64,000 nucleotides of DNA from Pictodentalium vernedei (Eukaryota; Mollusca; Scaphopoda; Dentaliida; Dentaliidae): contig CM062289.1 in NCBI GenBank assembly GCA_031216915.1, forward strand, positions 56,238,577 to 56,302,576, in the 5' to 3' direction. The notes under the pieces are model-generated. The model did no database searches, was not told the DNA's origin, and saw only the letters and a program-made list of their open reading frames with translations. Below, piece after piece: positions 11,032 to 22,907 of the stretch (position 1 is its first letter; each line of letters begins with the position of its first letter). The translations under genes were made by a program, and so were the position numbers.

Positions 11032-11640
11032 CAATTCGGAGCCATCGACTGGTAGAGTCTATATATTGGTTACATGAGGGAGACTAATCAATGATTGCAA
11101 CGTGCAGCCTTGGGGCTGAAGGTTGAAAATCTTAATTCGTCTGTCACACAAACTCATTGAGCAACTATGCACTTTATGAATTCAGGTCGTATTACGATCC
11201 TGTGCCAGAAAAGCGGTCTTCCCTGTTCAAAGGGTTACCGTTTAAAACAGTGTGTTGTGGCGGGTTGGGATGCCCTTGAAGTATACAATACATTAATAAT
11301 AAATGACGACGTTCATTCCTGCGACATAATTTATTATGATCGTATGGCAGCACATGGACGTTCATTCGTGAGGCATAATGTATTATAACCGTATGTCGGT
11401 ACATGAACAAAAACCCACTCTTATTACAAGGTACCTTACACAATAGCGATACATATCTTAAAGATTCTTTGATACCTCTTGTAACGATAGATATAAGAGA
11501 ATGTCTCCCCGGAAGTGACGTAATAGGTTTAATACGTGACAAGTTTAAATCGACATCACTGCGGAATTTCGACGTTGGGATGTTTTAATTGGAAATAAAA
11601 AATGTTTTAATTGCAATTATATTTCCCCAACGTATCCAAT
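11032..11640. other. No recognisable feature
   Basis: Contains a short near-duplication (GACGTTCATTCCTGCGACAT and GACGTTCATTCGTGAGGCAT, about 45 bp apart). No gene signature. Confidence 0.4.
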
Positions 11641-11966
11641 TACAAGAATACTACTGCGTTTGAGCAGTTCGGTCGCTGACTGTTGTATTCGTTTATTGAA
11701 AGTAACAAAAGGTAATTTAGCTTTATTTTCTACTAATGTCGTTGGAAATAAGTGTTTTCTTAACAATTACTTGCTTTTTAATTGGACCTTCCTCGTTCTT
11801 TTAATAATTTGAAGGGGGATAACTCTATCAATATTCGATTTGCATGACGATATAAGTTAGGGATGCAAAGTTAGTTTAGTTACCGAGCCTTGTATTAACA
11901 GTGCTGGAAATTTGATAAAACTGTTTAGTTCCTGTCACAGAACGCCCATTTCCTGATCCTAATTAA

Positions 11967-13221
11967 CCCTTGGAGACTTTAATTATCCTGACGTTCAAAC
12001 GTAACTGGGAATTCAGTTTCTTCAACTTTTTCAAAATGCAACGTCAAACGTCGGAAAGTACAAATAACAAGATATTTTTCACATTAGTGATTATCTGATT
12101 GAGGTCTAGATTATTTTGGGTAGTGGGAATTTGTTATTCGGCCTACAGGCACTCTCCAATAATTTGTAATAAAACAACTTTATATAAACAATTTTTGTTT
12201 TTGTTTGACTGAATATGAAATATAAGCAAGGAGAGTGTTGGCTTTTGCTCTGGTATTTTTGAAAGCCCTGATGGTGGCTTCCAGCACTCAACCAGTTAAG
12301 AAGTCTTGACAGCAGGATTATATTAGTATTTTAGGCTGCGATAACATTTGGCTCAACGGTTATCACTGAGCACTATTCGGGAGAAAATAGGAATTTCAGG
12401 TTAAAACTTTAATAATTTAATCATTTGCCCCGCCTCTGCGTTTGATTGGTTGAAAGCATACAGCGGGAAAGTTGTCAAAATCGTATAAACCAAATCACGT
12501 TCGCACACATCCGATCCAACTTTGAAGACTCTTGAAGCCCCGCCCACTCAACTCAAATTGTCACCGTGAGGGCGTGACGGCAGACTGATAGATGGATAAC
12601 AAGCTTGTAAACAAAGATCAATGATCGAGTTTTCATCGCCTCCATTCAGCGAGAATATAATGATAATTTCTCGGGAACAATTGAATTTAATAAAATATAC
12701 CGAAGTGGGAGACGAATAAAAAGATCATACATCCAAACGTGATTTTGGGGGAACTTAAAAAATGTTTTTAATGCTATTGTTACGTGACTTGCTAAATATC
12801 TGTCGTCTGCGATCGAAAATCAAAAAAACAAACAATTTGACAATGATTGACGTGACCTGTTTGTGACAAACTTTCCTGAGTTTGACTGTTGTCTTTTGCG
12901 AAAATTAAAAGTTTTTCGTTCACGTACACATAGTTTTTATATTTTAATATTACAGCCGGATTAAATTATAAGAAATAACTGTTGTTTTCCTTCGGTTTAT
13001 GCGATATAAACCGAAAATTTTCAGCACAAGCTTAATCATAACTCGCTACGCGAGTTATGAAGCTTGTGCTGAAAATTTTCGGTTTATATCTCAAAAATGG
13101 AAGGAAAACAACAGTTATTTCTTTAAAAAATCGAAAAACAATAACAAAATAAATGACTACAAAGTATCAACGTGCTGTTTGATTTCATACGTCATAAGAC
13201 ACGTACAAAAGTATGAAAGGG
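11967..13221. mobile_element. TTAA element D1, 1255 bp
   Basis: Flanked by TTAA at 11963-11966 and 13222-13225. Left end CCCTTGGAGACTTTAATT; right end is the complement of CCCTTTCATACTTTTGTACG. Both ends match D2 at 48228-48780, which is about 700 bp shorter. D1 carries half of the D hairpin (GGCACTCTCCAATAATTTG, ~12150) and an extra segment with a separate palindrome at 12972-13125. No transposase seen. Confidence 0.75.
12972..13125. repeat. 154-bp palindrome inside D1
   Basis: AAATAACTGTTGTTTTCC at the left is mirrored by GGAAAACAACAGTTATTT at the right. The centre is CATAACTCGC-TAC-GCGAGTTATG, with a 3-base loop, and the TTTTCAGCACAAGCTT stem lies between. Absent from D2, so probably a later insertion. 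Confidence 0.7.
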
Positions 13222-13416
13222 TTAATAAGAAAAGCGGTGCAACCTACAAGCGGACGCAGTTTTGGGAGAAAAAACAGGCCTAGAAATTCAGGGGTTTTTT
13301 TTGGTTTTTTTTGGTTTTTTTAATGTATTTGGTAAAGTTTTAATCCATAAAGAGCGGAAAATAGATCAAATATTGAAATAATTCTTACCTTTATATTTTT
13401 GTGGAGGTGGACGGTA

Positions 13417-13718
13417 CAGTTAAAACTAGAAGTCCTGTCACGAATAGTGCGCTTATGTGGTCTTAATAGCGCGTTGGAATTGCGCGCAATTGCCATATCG
13501 AATGGCATCCAAACCACGGCAGGTTTTCCTGGTTACTCATAGCAAACACATGCAATGTTTCTGCCAATGGACCTCCGGGTTACCCGGAGGTCCATTGGCT
13601 GAAACATTGCTTGTGCACAGGCCATATGTACAGAATTTGATAGCTTTACTTGGGCCATGACGCGCATATCAACGTGCTACTTGCGCGCATTTCATGACAG
13701 GACTTCTAGTTTTAACTG
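13417..13718. mobile_element. TA element B', different ends on the B core
   Basis: Flanked by TA (13415-13416, 13719-13720). Terminal repeats start CAGTTAAAACTAGAAGTCCT and are perfect over about 24 bp; they do not match the B ends (CAGTACGTGG). Yet the central ~130 bp, including CAATGTTTCTGCCAATGG, CCGGGTTACCCGG and CATATGTACAGAATTTGA, is the B core. A composite of two families. Confidence 0.8.
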
Positions 13719-13720
13719 TA

Positions 13721-14518
13721 GGTGGAGGGGAAGATGGTGATGCATTTTGTTATAGATTAGTATTCAAGTCATACATTCATATGTCATAGTATGAATTTGA
13801 AAATAAATTTGAATTATAATGTCTAAATTATAATAATCAGAAATGGGACGAAATGTGTGGACGATGTTTGCCTATTTTTTTTTCCAATATCTTAACGATA
13901 TTCAACCCATTCGAATGTGAGCGGGGCAGTGGATCATTTCATAAAATTATAATAAAATTATTTGCAACTGCAAAAAAAAAAAATGCGAATCACTCGTCCT
14001 TGGTGTATGTTGACAAACAAACGACCCATTTAGCAGGCCCAAACGTTCGACAGTAGCTCCTCCCACTCGGCTCACTGTGTCGCAGTTTGCATTTCTCATA
14101 AACTCTCGTTAAAGCAAACAAAATGTTTTCGTTCAAAAAGAAAATAAAAAACAAATGGATAATTAACACGTTTTATATTTACTTTTAATAGATTTTATTT
14201 TGAAAGATTGGTAGAACGTACGAAAAGCTATTTTTTGAAACTCTCGCACCCGACTTCCGGAGAGATTCAACATGGCCGCCGGTAAAAAAAGCACGATTTT
14301 TTATTTCATAGGCTATAGAAATTTCTGATGGAAATACTGAAAAATCTCACCGTTATCTATAGAGCTCATTTCCTGAACCGCGATGCGTGCGGCTCGGACG
14401 GCGTTCGCTGATATCTTAGTTTTGTTATACTAAGAAAGGGAACAGAAATAATTTGTGGAAGTTTAAAATTTAAAGATGCAGCTTTTTATACAACAGTTTA
14501 TTATATTTTTACTAATTC
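13721..14518. other. No recognisable feature
   Basis: AT-rich with A-runs; no coding or repeat signature noticed. Confidence 0.4.
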
Positions 14519-14522
14519 TTAA

Positions 14523-14730
14523 CCCTTTTACAACACGTAATGGCCAAAATTTTCATTATATTTTTATTTTTTGTCGCAAAAACATAGCTTATGACCCCTC
14601 ATTGGAACGAGCTCATTGAACTCGTTTCAATGAGGGCCATAAGATATGTTATGGCACAAAATATGAAACAAATTAGTTATTCAAGAATATTGTTTGCATG
14701 TGCCGTCTGCCTTCCGTGATAGGTAAAGGG
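14523..14730 (-). mobile_element. TTAA element A3 (type I, degraded)
   Basis: Flanked by TTAA at 14519-14522 and 14731-14734. Ends CCCTTTTACAACACG and ATAGGTAAAGGG. The hairpin tip is altered (GAGCTCATTGAACTCG) but still pairs. Confidence 0.8.
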
Positions 14731-14989
14731 TTAACCAAAAGACATCTCCAGTTGAATCTATTTTCTCTCTTTGAGTGGGAGAATGAATTCTGTCAATCCT
14801 CTGTTTTGAAATGACAAACCGCCCATCTCAGTAATCTCAAAATCTCAAAAAGTATTAAATTAAATGAAGTCACGACTGGAGGCGAATATGGAAGAGTACA
14901 AAATGTGGGCTGATACGATCAAGCAGCAATTATTTCTTTTCCAGGTTTAACTGGTAGAGTACTGGAAGCCTGTAAATAGAGCATATCCA

Positions 14990-15500
14990 GTGTTTTTGAG
15001 TGGATACCGAAAATTATCTCAAGAGTGACCGAGACAACTGTTTATTCTTTCGCGAGCGTTTGCCATTTGTCTCGGTCACGAGTGCATATAATTTTTCGAT
15101 ATCCACTCAAAAACACTAGATTTTCTTTTTATTATACGATTTTTAAAGAATCTGATCATTCCTACCGATAATTCCACTCGTTTCAACCTTGAATTGATGC
15201 ATGAAAGTAAACAGCTGATGTGCATTGATAAGCGGAAGTGATTTGATCGATACTCGGAACAGGTAGCGTCTTGCGATCTGATTCAGCTGACTGGTTTCAT
15301 GCATCAATTCAAAGCGAATACGTGTTGAATTATTGTTGGAAATTATCGGTATCCAGTCAAAAACAATAGATTTTCTTTTCATTACACGTTTTTAGAACAA
15401 ATTGATCATTTGCAGTGATAATTTGACTCGTATTCACCTCGAAGTGATGCTTTGAAAGCCGCCATTTTGATTGATACCGTGAAAGTGATTTTTTTTTATA
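14990..15500. repeat. Complex palindromic duplication
   Basis: A hairpin (about 14993-15116) pairs AGTGTTTTTGAGTGGATA with TATCCACTCAAAAACACT. The segment after it (15110-15240) is duplicated at about 15345-15490 (CAAAAACA(C)TAGATTTTCTTTT marks both copies). The stretch between is itself inverted: GAATTGATGCATGAAA mirrors TTTCATGCATCAATTC. Confidence 0.65.
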
Positions 15501-16329
15501 TTTTCACAGTGGCGGATACGATTTCTATCTTTCAGCAATTTTTTCAATAATCTATCGTTTAGTGTATACTAAATGGGCCTTGTGAAATACTGCATGTTGT
15601 GACTATAACATCTAAACTCTGTTCGAATAGGTTTCATATTGACTCTGACAAGAATCAGATTTTCTTAATGACACATTGCTCAGTTAAATTTGATTGGATA
15701 GGGCCTAGTGGCACTATCCAATCAAAAGTCACAGGGCAATATAGGACGGAAAGAAATCTGTGGTCCTGAAAAATGTAGCCCTCTACCGCTTAAGACTTTA
15801 TCCCGTTAACACTGCGAGAGAAAGCAAAGCAGCTGAAGGTGAATGATGCAGAAAAACAAACTAACGAACTAATCGACATCAATCACTGGTTTTGATATTA
15901 AAAAAATATGTTCCATGAAGATTTATATCAAATTTGGGATCAATCTTCATGGAACATATTTTTTCCACTTCGAAAAAAACCACATTTCTTCTCGGACACT
16001 GTCGAATCAACGAATCACATTATAAGACTACAGACACATGTAGTGTAGTGTAGTTGGTAGTTCGGCGATAGCCGTCGTTCATCCTCTTCGAACATGAGGT
16101 TTGCCATCTTAAAAATGAATCATGGGATAGAACACGAAATTTACAAAACATGACATAATTTTTCATGTTCTTGCTGTACATTGTATCTTTGCTATTCTTT
16201 AGAAGGTAAAAGTTTTATTCGGACAACGTGTTCTTTCAGTCTTTGTAAGTCACTAGTATACATTGCACGAAACGATTCAGCTCTCATTTCCTGATTTTGG
16301 TAGTTTAACAAGCAGGCTTCCACACGTGC
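15501..16329. other. No gene; short hairpin at about 15900-15966
   Basis: AAATATGTTCCATGAAGATT pairs with AATCTTCATGGAACATATTT with a ~20-base loop. The rest has no recognised feature. Confidence 0.5.
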
Positions 16330-16333
16330 TTAA

Positions 16334-16565
16334 CCCTTTACCCAACGAATCGCCCGCATCCGCCCGCGTAATATGCAATTTCAGCAGTTGAAAAAATATT
16401 ATTTTTAAAAAAATTTCAACAAAACCATATCATGTGGCCCCTCGTTGGAACGAGCTCGTCGAGCTCGTTCCAACGAGGGTTCACATGATATGGTTTTGTT
16501 GAATTTTTTTTAAATATTTTAAAAAAATGATATTTAGAATAATAAATTTTGATATCGTCTGCGTT
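16334..16565 (-). mobile_element. TTAA element A4 (type II), right end lost
   Basis: Left TTAA at 16330-16333 and end CCCTTTACCCAACGAATCG. Type II arms (CGCCCGCATCCGCCCGCG) and an intact hairpin tip. The copy stops at GATATCGTCTGCGTT, so the final ~14 bp and second TTAA are gone. Confidence 0.8.
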
Positions 16566-17100
16566 CATAATAAAAATAAAATACTCTTGACATCAATAAT
16601 GGTCTATCTTTTTCTGACAGAAATTGTCCATTTCTTAATATTTTCACCAAAACAGACCTTGGAAAAAATATTTGTATGTATATTTTAATAAGATTTAATT
16701 CTTTATTGCATTCAAAAGTCAAAGAGGATCTCAAACGAGTGATGTTTGGATATAAGCCTTTAGGCGAGTTGTGAATCAAATACATCAAACGAGTTAAAGA
16801 TTCTGTATATCACATGAGTTTTCGAATGTTTTTTTTACACTTTTTATTTAATTCATTGTCGCTAAATTCTCCCAAAACAACCGATAATCAGTTCGTTGGC
16901 TTAGACGCTTCACACCATGACGTCATGAATGCGCTTTACTTGAACCTGCTGTCGTAATTGACGTCATGTGAACGTCATGTCAAGAATACAATGCTGCTGC
17001 TATGGGACCACGCGCCGATTAGACACTAGATGATAATCAGGAAATAAGACATGGGTTGTTACGTCGAAATTAACGACGTTTCATGTGATATAAAAGTTTT
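16566..17100. other. No recognisable feature
   Basis: Nothing recognised besides an AT-rich background. Confidence 0.4.
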
Positions 17101-17720
17101 AACCCCTAGCACTCCGGTAGTGCAAAAGAATTTTCTCTAATTAAATTGTTTTTCTCTGGTTTAACTATGAATGTAACCAATTATATCTTGAAAGCCTCTG
17201 AGACATCCTTTTGGAGACCTATTAACTGTGTTGTTCCACGAGGAGGGGCAATCCTTTGCCCACTGCTGTCCCTTATCTACATTAACTATGTCATCGATAA
17301 CTTACTTAGCAGTATACGTCTCTTCACAGACGACACATTTCTTTACCTGAAAGTGGAGAACCTCGATCAGGTTTCGATCTTGATCAGTCGTGATTTAGCA
17401 ACAAGTGAACTTCAGTTCTCAATAAAAGCAAAACGCTCACACCACGTAACACTAACCAATCGACTTATTGCTAGAGGGTCGCCAAATCTCTGAAGTTAAT
17501 GGTTACTGGCACCTGGGAGTAATCTTGAATGGCACTTGTACATGGAATAATCATATTGAGCACATCTGCTCTAAAGCGTGAACTTGTATAGCTATTTTAA
17601 GAGTGCATAAGTTCACTCTTGATCGCAAAGGAAAGATATACTTTGCATTTATTAGCCCCCTTTTAGAGTATGCTGACTGTGTTTGCGAGGACTGTTCAAT
17701 AACTAAAACCGCGGACTTAA

Positions 17721-17961
17721 CCCTTTACCCAACGAATCGGCCACATCCGCCCGCGTAATATGCAAATTCAGCAGCTGAAAAAATATTATTTTTCAAAACA
17801 TTTCAACAAAACCATATCATGTGACCCCTCTTTGGAACGAGCTCGACGAGCTCGTTCCAAAGAGGGGTCACATGATATGGTTTTGTTGAAATCATTTGAA
17901 AATATTTAAAAAATGATATTGAAAATAATAAATTTTGAAATCGTCTGCGTTGGGTAAATGG
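17721..17961 (-). mobile_element. TTAA element A5 (type II) inside a LINE
   Basis: Flanked by TTAA at 17717-17720 and 17962-17965. Removing the element with one TTAA rejoins the LINE frame as ...KTADLKKICNKN.... The hairpin tip has the CTTTGG / CCAAAG variant on both arms. Confidence 0.9.
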
Positions 17962-18144
17962 TTAAAGAAAATCTGCAACAAGAATAATAACTAGCGCCAC
18001 CCCCAGTACTAGCAATACCTCACTTTATACTGAACCATGTTGGGACCCTTCCCGAGAAAGACGCCAGAAGCATTCGCTTCTCCATTTCTTCAAAATGTAT
18101 CATCAGCTTACACCTCCATACATTTCCAACAAGGTACCACCCAT

Positions 18145-18782
18145 CGGTGGAGGGGTATGTGGGGGTACTTACCCCTCCACTTTTTTTCGCCAAGCGTAGT
18201 AAAACAATACTATCATTTTAATTTTTGTTGTATTGAACGTTGCGGTGTAATGGTCGGTATGCTTAATCCCATATTCCCAAGTGCACTAAATCAGAGAAGT
18301 TTTGAAATTATGTTTGCCCCCCCCCCCGTCCCCCCCTCCCCCCACACACACACGCTAGCTGCAAACAACAAACAAGAGTCGAGGGTCCAAACTGCAGCAA
18401 CAAGGCATGTCGCGTTTAAACGAACTGAAACATTGTGCTTAAAAGTATTCGACGAATGCTAGAATCGAGAGCGTGGAAGGCATCCGTTTGGAATTCAGCC
18501 TACAGCAATTTTAAAAAATAAATAAAATTTAATATTTTAGAAAAATTCTCAAAGGTATAACTCAATGAAATCATGCAAATATGAATATCACTGGAACCGG
18601 CGTGTTCAGCCGGTTTCAGTGATATCCATATTCGCATGATTTTGTTGCAAAACAGTTAAAAAATTTCTCAACTTAGGGAGAGGAGCCCTCCCCCCCCCCC
18701 GAAACCCACCCCAGCTCGGCGCTGCACAATCCCCAACTGTACCCCCCCCCCCCCCATTTTTGTAACTCTGGCACCGCCACTG
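18145..18782. mobile_element. hAT-like element inside a LINE, 638 bp
   Basis: Flanked by a perfect 8-bp duplication CCACCCAT (18137-18144 and 18783-18790). The right end reads GGCACCGCCACTG; the left end CGGTGGAGGGG is a weak complement. Contains C-runs and a hairpin at about 18570-18645 (ATCATGCAAATATGAATATC and its complement). Confidence 0.75.
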
Positions 18783-18969
18783 CCACCCATTACATCATCC
18801 ATCAGTCAAGGCCATTATCTTCGATCAAATCCAAATCATCGTGTTCCGTTACGTCACACAAATCTGTACCAGACTTCTTTCGTCACATCCGCTACCAACC
18901 AGTGGAATAGCTTACCTATTCCAGTGAGAGATAACTCCTCCATTAGACATTTTAAGAGCTCCCTACATA

Positions 18970-19391
18970 ATGGAGTGGCGAGCAAGCCTGTGTCAGTCAA
19001 ACAAGTATATGTTTTATAAGGTGATAAAAATTAACTTCGGCCTTGAAGATTACCTCCGAAAATTACCACTATCTTTGGCTATCCCTCTCGCCCAGTTTAG
19101 AACCAAAAACCACCGACTCCCGATTGAAACAGGGAGTTGGACAGCAGTAGAAATGTCACAAAGAAAATGTAATCTGTGTCAGTCCGATATTGGTGACGAA
19201 TATCATTATATCCTTGTCTGTGACGAGTTAACGGAACTGAGGAATAAATATATTAAACCATATTATAGACGACACCCGAGTATGTATAAAGCCCAATCTC
19301 TATTTGCAAGTACAAACATCAAGCAAATCTGTAACCTCTCCAAATTTGTAAAAAACCTGAAATCATTTTTAACGCCTACTTAAAAGTAATA
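18970..19391 (+). pseudogene. C-terminal domain of a second LINE
   Basis: The 137-residue frame contains LAQFRTKNHRLPIETGSW, then a Cys/His cluster (C-N-L-C-Q-S ... D-E-Y-H-Y-I-L-V-C), then NKYIKPYYRRHPSMYKAQ and FVKNLKSF. This is the zinc-knuckle-like tail found after the RT domain in many invertebrate LINE ORF2 proteins. The fragment at 61860-62160 is the same family. It starts right after the first LINE ends, so two LINE 3' ends are stacked in tandem. The RT domain of this copy is not in the window. The frame ends at a TAA followed by a C-run. Confidence 0.75.
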
Positions 19392-19554
19392 ACAGACCCC
19401 CCCCCCCCTCCAGTACGAGCAAATCCGCACGCAAAGGTCTAGAGCAATTTCAATGTGACCCTAGATTATGTATAGGTGAGTGTATGGTACATGCGTGATA
19501 TGGGTGTATACGGAAGTATACTGTCATGCACACATATATGTCTCTGATGTGCTC

Positions 19555-19616
19555 GTATGCGCATGCGCGGGTGCACGTGCATACATGTGTACGTGTGCGC
19601 GTGTGTACATGTATGT
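19555..19616. repeat. Alternating purine-pyrimidine tract
   Basis: Strong alternation of GC, GT and AC steps (for example GTGTACGTGTGCGCGTGTGT), the base pattern that favours left-handed Z-DNA. It is not a simple dinucleotide repeat. Confidence 0.7.
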
Positions 19617-19639
19617 TGAGATATTTATACGTGTTTGCT

Positions 19640-20966
19640 TTTCGTGTGTGCCATGTATGGCTAAAGGTCAATCTTAATTACCAAACACCTAACATCCCTG
19701 AGCTCAACCTCCTGCATGCGTGCACACATCTAACCTTTCGCGACCAGGAGAATTCTCCAGGTCATATTTCGTAAAAACTGTGTAGTGCACGAGGGTGAGA
19801 TCTCGGGTAAATGCTATGTGTCTACAATTTACATTGGGCATATTTTGTATGCTGAAATGTCAGAAAATAGCAAATAAATTTTATTTTGAGGCCCGGCCCT
19901 GCATGCATCATTATGCCTGTTTTACTCATCGTAACAGCCCATCTCCGATAACACCCATAAATGAAATTAAAAATTATTAGTAGGACTGGAACGTAATCGA
20001 TTGTATCATGCACGGGGGAGCTCATTGAGTCCCGTCGTGCATGATACGGCCGACCGAAGTTCTTGACCACAAGGCAATACTGCCCGAACCCACACACCGA
20101 ACACATAAAATATCATAGCCCGATATATCAGACGACTAGAGTTTACATACCTTCTCCGGCAAACCTCATTCGTGTGGCCCCTCCAGCCTTCCCCACTGAA
20201 AATTAAGAACCTTTTCGTCCAAGGCAGGGGGGGTTTGTCAACAGTACGGTCACATAACCTCAAGAGGTTGTGGGAGAATACTATTGACAGCACTCCATGG
20301 TACCCTTTAATTTCGAACTTCGTATGCAATGAACAATCGACATACAGCGCTGGAGAGGTTACACGTATAGCACATGTATATATACGGACTGCCCGGACAT
20401 GTAATGTATTAAAATTTCTCTGTGTTAACACTTGCTTTACGTCATGTAAATGGTTAAAAGTGAATAAATGAAATGAAATGAAATGCCGACATTCATCGTA
20501 ATTTTACACTGGAGCCAAATCGCGACCAGCTCAAATATACCACTAAAGATTAAGATAGCACTGTGGTCGTATTAACGCCCACTTATACAATAATCATCTC
20601 TCAGTCTCTCCCTTCTGAGATAAACAAGGAAAAACACCAAAACAGTCTCAGAATATTATTAGTTGAAATAGTCAACATGTAGTTTGTGTTTGTCTGGAAA
20701 TCACTTAAGAAAGCCATGTGACTTAAAGTTTCATTTTGGTGTCATGCAATGCAACTTGCTAAAATCTGCCTGTTTTTTTCAGGTCCATTTAAAATATAAA
20801 TTTTTCATGTCGACTTACAACACTAAGCTTCAGTCGTTCAGCAGAATAATATACGGGTTATAGTTATGTGGGTTTTTTTGTTGGCTTTCTTTCTTGTTTT
20901 GGGGAGGGGGGGTCTTTCTGTGTTTTTTTTCTTCTGTTTTTTGTTTTTGTTCTTTTTGCACTTTGT
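19640..20966. other. No gene; hairpin at about 20003-20049
   Basis: TGTATCATGCACGGG pairs with CCCGTCGTGCATGATAC (one bulge) with a small loop. A GAAAT microsatellite lies near 20465-20485. Open frames look random. Confidence 0.5.
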
Positions 20967-21068
20967 CCTCGTGTAGGGCACTTCATCCCAAGTAGGGGCA
21001 GGGTGGTGCTACAAAGACGAACTGCATGTCGATGGTGCATTTGCCTACAACCAATGCTAACCCTGCTT
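20967..21068 (+). mobile_element. Degraded SINE body fragment
   Basis: Carries the body landmarks AACTGCATGTCGATGGTGCA and AACCAATGCTAACCCTGCTT of the tRNA-type SINE; head and tail are lost. Confidence 0.65.
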
Positions 21069-21386
21069 AGCACTGTATCAAATGATCTGACCTTTTTTTC
21101 TACCATTAAACTCTTACGTGAAGGCCATAAAACACCATAGTTCAATAACATTCCCAACCTAGCCTCTGGGCCATGGAGAGGGTGAGGCCCTGGGGTTGGC
21201 CCGCGAGTCCAGGATTCTTGGGTCAGGCCTGGGTCCTCCAAAGTTCTGACTCCTGTGACAAGCCTAGTCAACCCCAACCCCCGATTCCCTAGCGAGAATT
21301 AGCAAGATAAGTTGCCCGTCGTAGTGGAATATTGGCTTATGTTAAAAAGGAATGTGAATGCCACTTGGATATGGTCAATTTGTTAA

Positions 21387-21621
21387 CCCTTTACTTAACA
21401 TGAAAACCAGTGGGCACTTAAAAACAAAATTATTGAATATCTATTTGTTTAATTTTTTCCGTCAAAAAATATAGGTTAGGTTATGATCCCTCAACGAGCT
21501 TGTTCCAATGAGGGGTCATATGCTATGTTTTGGGGGCCAAAAATGAAAAAAATAATGAAAATCAAATGGTAATTTTTGTGAATGGTGCTTGCCGGTTTTT
21601 GTTGTTTCGTTGGACGAAGAG
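21387..21621 (+). mobile_element. TTAA element A6 (type I, diverged)
   Basis: Flanked by TTAA (21383-21386, 21622-21625). Ends CCCTTTACTTAACATG and, degraded, CGTTGGACGAAGAG. The hairpin has lost part of the left tip (CCCTCAACGAGCTTGTTCC). Confidence 0.7.
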
Positions 21622-21740
21622 TTAAGAGACTGTTATCTGTATACATATGCACTAGACCCGATGTTATCACGTTGGCATCTACATCAGTATCCCGACACAT
21701 TCGACAGGGGGGGGGGGGGGGGGGGGCGTCAGAGAATTAA

Positions 21741-21972
21741 CCCTTTACCTAACATGTTAAGCAGACGACACTTGCAAAAACAATTCTTGAACAACTATTT
21801 TTTTCATTTTTTATCTCAAAAACATAGGTTATGACCCCTCGTTGGACCGAGTTCGTTCCAACGAAGGCTCATAACCTATGTTTTGAGACAAAAAATGAAA
21901 AAATAATGAAAATTAATAGGCGATTTTTGAGAATAGCGCTGGCCGGTTTTGGCTGTTACGTTGGGTAAAGGG
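21741..21972 (+). mobile_element. TTAA element A7 (type I)
   Basis: Flanked by TTAA (21737-21740, 21973-21976). Ends CCCTTTACCTAACATG and TTACGTTGGGTAAAGGG. The hairpin tip is shortened to a single GAGTTCG. A G-run (~21709-21726) immediately precedes it. Confidence 0.85.
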
Positions 21973-22202
21973 TTAACCATGGGGCCCGAATTTCCTCTCC
22001 CCGGCCATGCATAGCCTGGGTTCGCGCAGTTCTGTTCTTGCGAACAATGATTGTTGGTCGTCTGTTTGGGCTTCAAGCCTTTATATGGCATTTTAGTTTT
22101 GAACCGTTTTTGTCTCTAAAATTCTGTTATCATACAGGCTGACTTTTTTTCCAACCATTAAAATCATACTTTAAAAGCGGTAAAACGCGAGCATTTAATA
22201 AC

Positions 22203-22456
22203 GGGTTGGTCTCGCTATGCCGGTCAGCAGAAATTAATTAACACCACTGACGCAATAAAATCAAAGTATAGTTATTATCAAATATGTGTGTGTTCATTCA
22301 TTCATTCATTCAGTGATTAAGTCCAGTCGCGTTAACCAACTTCATCATTAAATGAGTAAACGAATAAGAAACGGACTATAATCCTTCTCCCTTTGATGTA
22401 CTTAATCTTCACACATTTTTACTAAACAATAGCAACCGGCATAGCGAGACGACCCC
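22203..22456. mobile_element. Terminal-inverted-repeat element with 8-bp duplication
   Basis: Ends GGGTTGGTCTCGCTATGCCGG and the complement CCGGCATAGCGAGACGACCCC. Flanked by a perfect TTAATAAC (22195-22202 and 22457-22464). It has a CATT microsatellite inside but no obvious central hairpin. Probably hAT-like by the 8-bp duplication. Confidence 0.75.
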
Positions 22457-22464
22457 TTAATAAC

Positions 22465-22907
22465 ATTTCAGAAATTTCTCCTGGTGTATGCAGGTGTATT
22501 CTTGTCTTGATGTATAATAGCTGAGAAAAATTCGGGGGTGAGGGGGTGAAATAAAAACAATTCTAGTGACGTCACATGATGAGTTTTGAACTGTTGTTTA
22601 AAAAAACCTCTTTTATTGAATGCATGGAATTGCCTGTCATTTGGGATTCTTTTTACAACGAAAGCTCTGATTTTTTTAACAACATAATTCTATTCCATGT
22701 CCATTTTGATATCAGTTATCAGGTTTGGGATCATGTGAAAATGTAATCTTCGCGAAACTCGTCCAGTAATTAGGTCTTGACCTTTTCAAAGCCTCGTTCC
22801 AGTTCTAATTTACTTTATTGATTTCATAAAATTCAAAATAAACGGCAAACTCGTTGAAGTTTCTCCACTCATCAAATTCTCAAAAATAGCGCCGACATTT
22901 GGGATTA
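22465..22907. other. No recognisable feature
   Basis: Nothing recognised. Confidence 0.4.

Larger units (their letters stand above)
17101..18968 (+). pseudogene. LINE reverse transcriptase, 3' part, twice interrupted
   Basis: Translation gives palm-domain motifs: VPRGGAILCPLLSLIYIN (normally VPQGSILGPLLFLIYIND) and RLFTDDTFLY (a degraded catalytic Y/F-x-DD box). These are followed by the thumb region (HLGVILNGTCTWNNHIEHIC, LLEYADCV) and the C-terminal NQWNSLPIPVRDNSSIRHFK. Stops and frame changes show it is dead. Pieces are about 17101-17720, 17962-18144 and 18783-18968. The interruptions are a TTAA element (17721-17961) and a hAT-like element (18145-18782). The 5' half of the LINE is missing. 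The pattern resembles CR1/Jockey-group non-LTR elements; the clade is a guess. Confidence 0.8.

Noticed and set aside
20864..21277. 137-codon frame on the minus strand rich in Lys and Pro
   Set aside because: Overlaps a SINE fragment and low-complexity T/G sequence; no domain seen.
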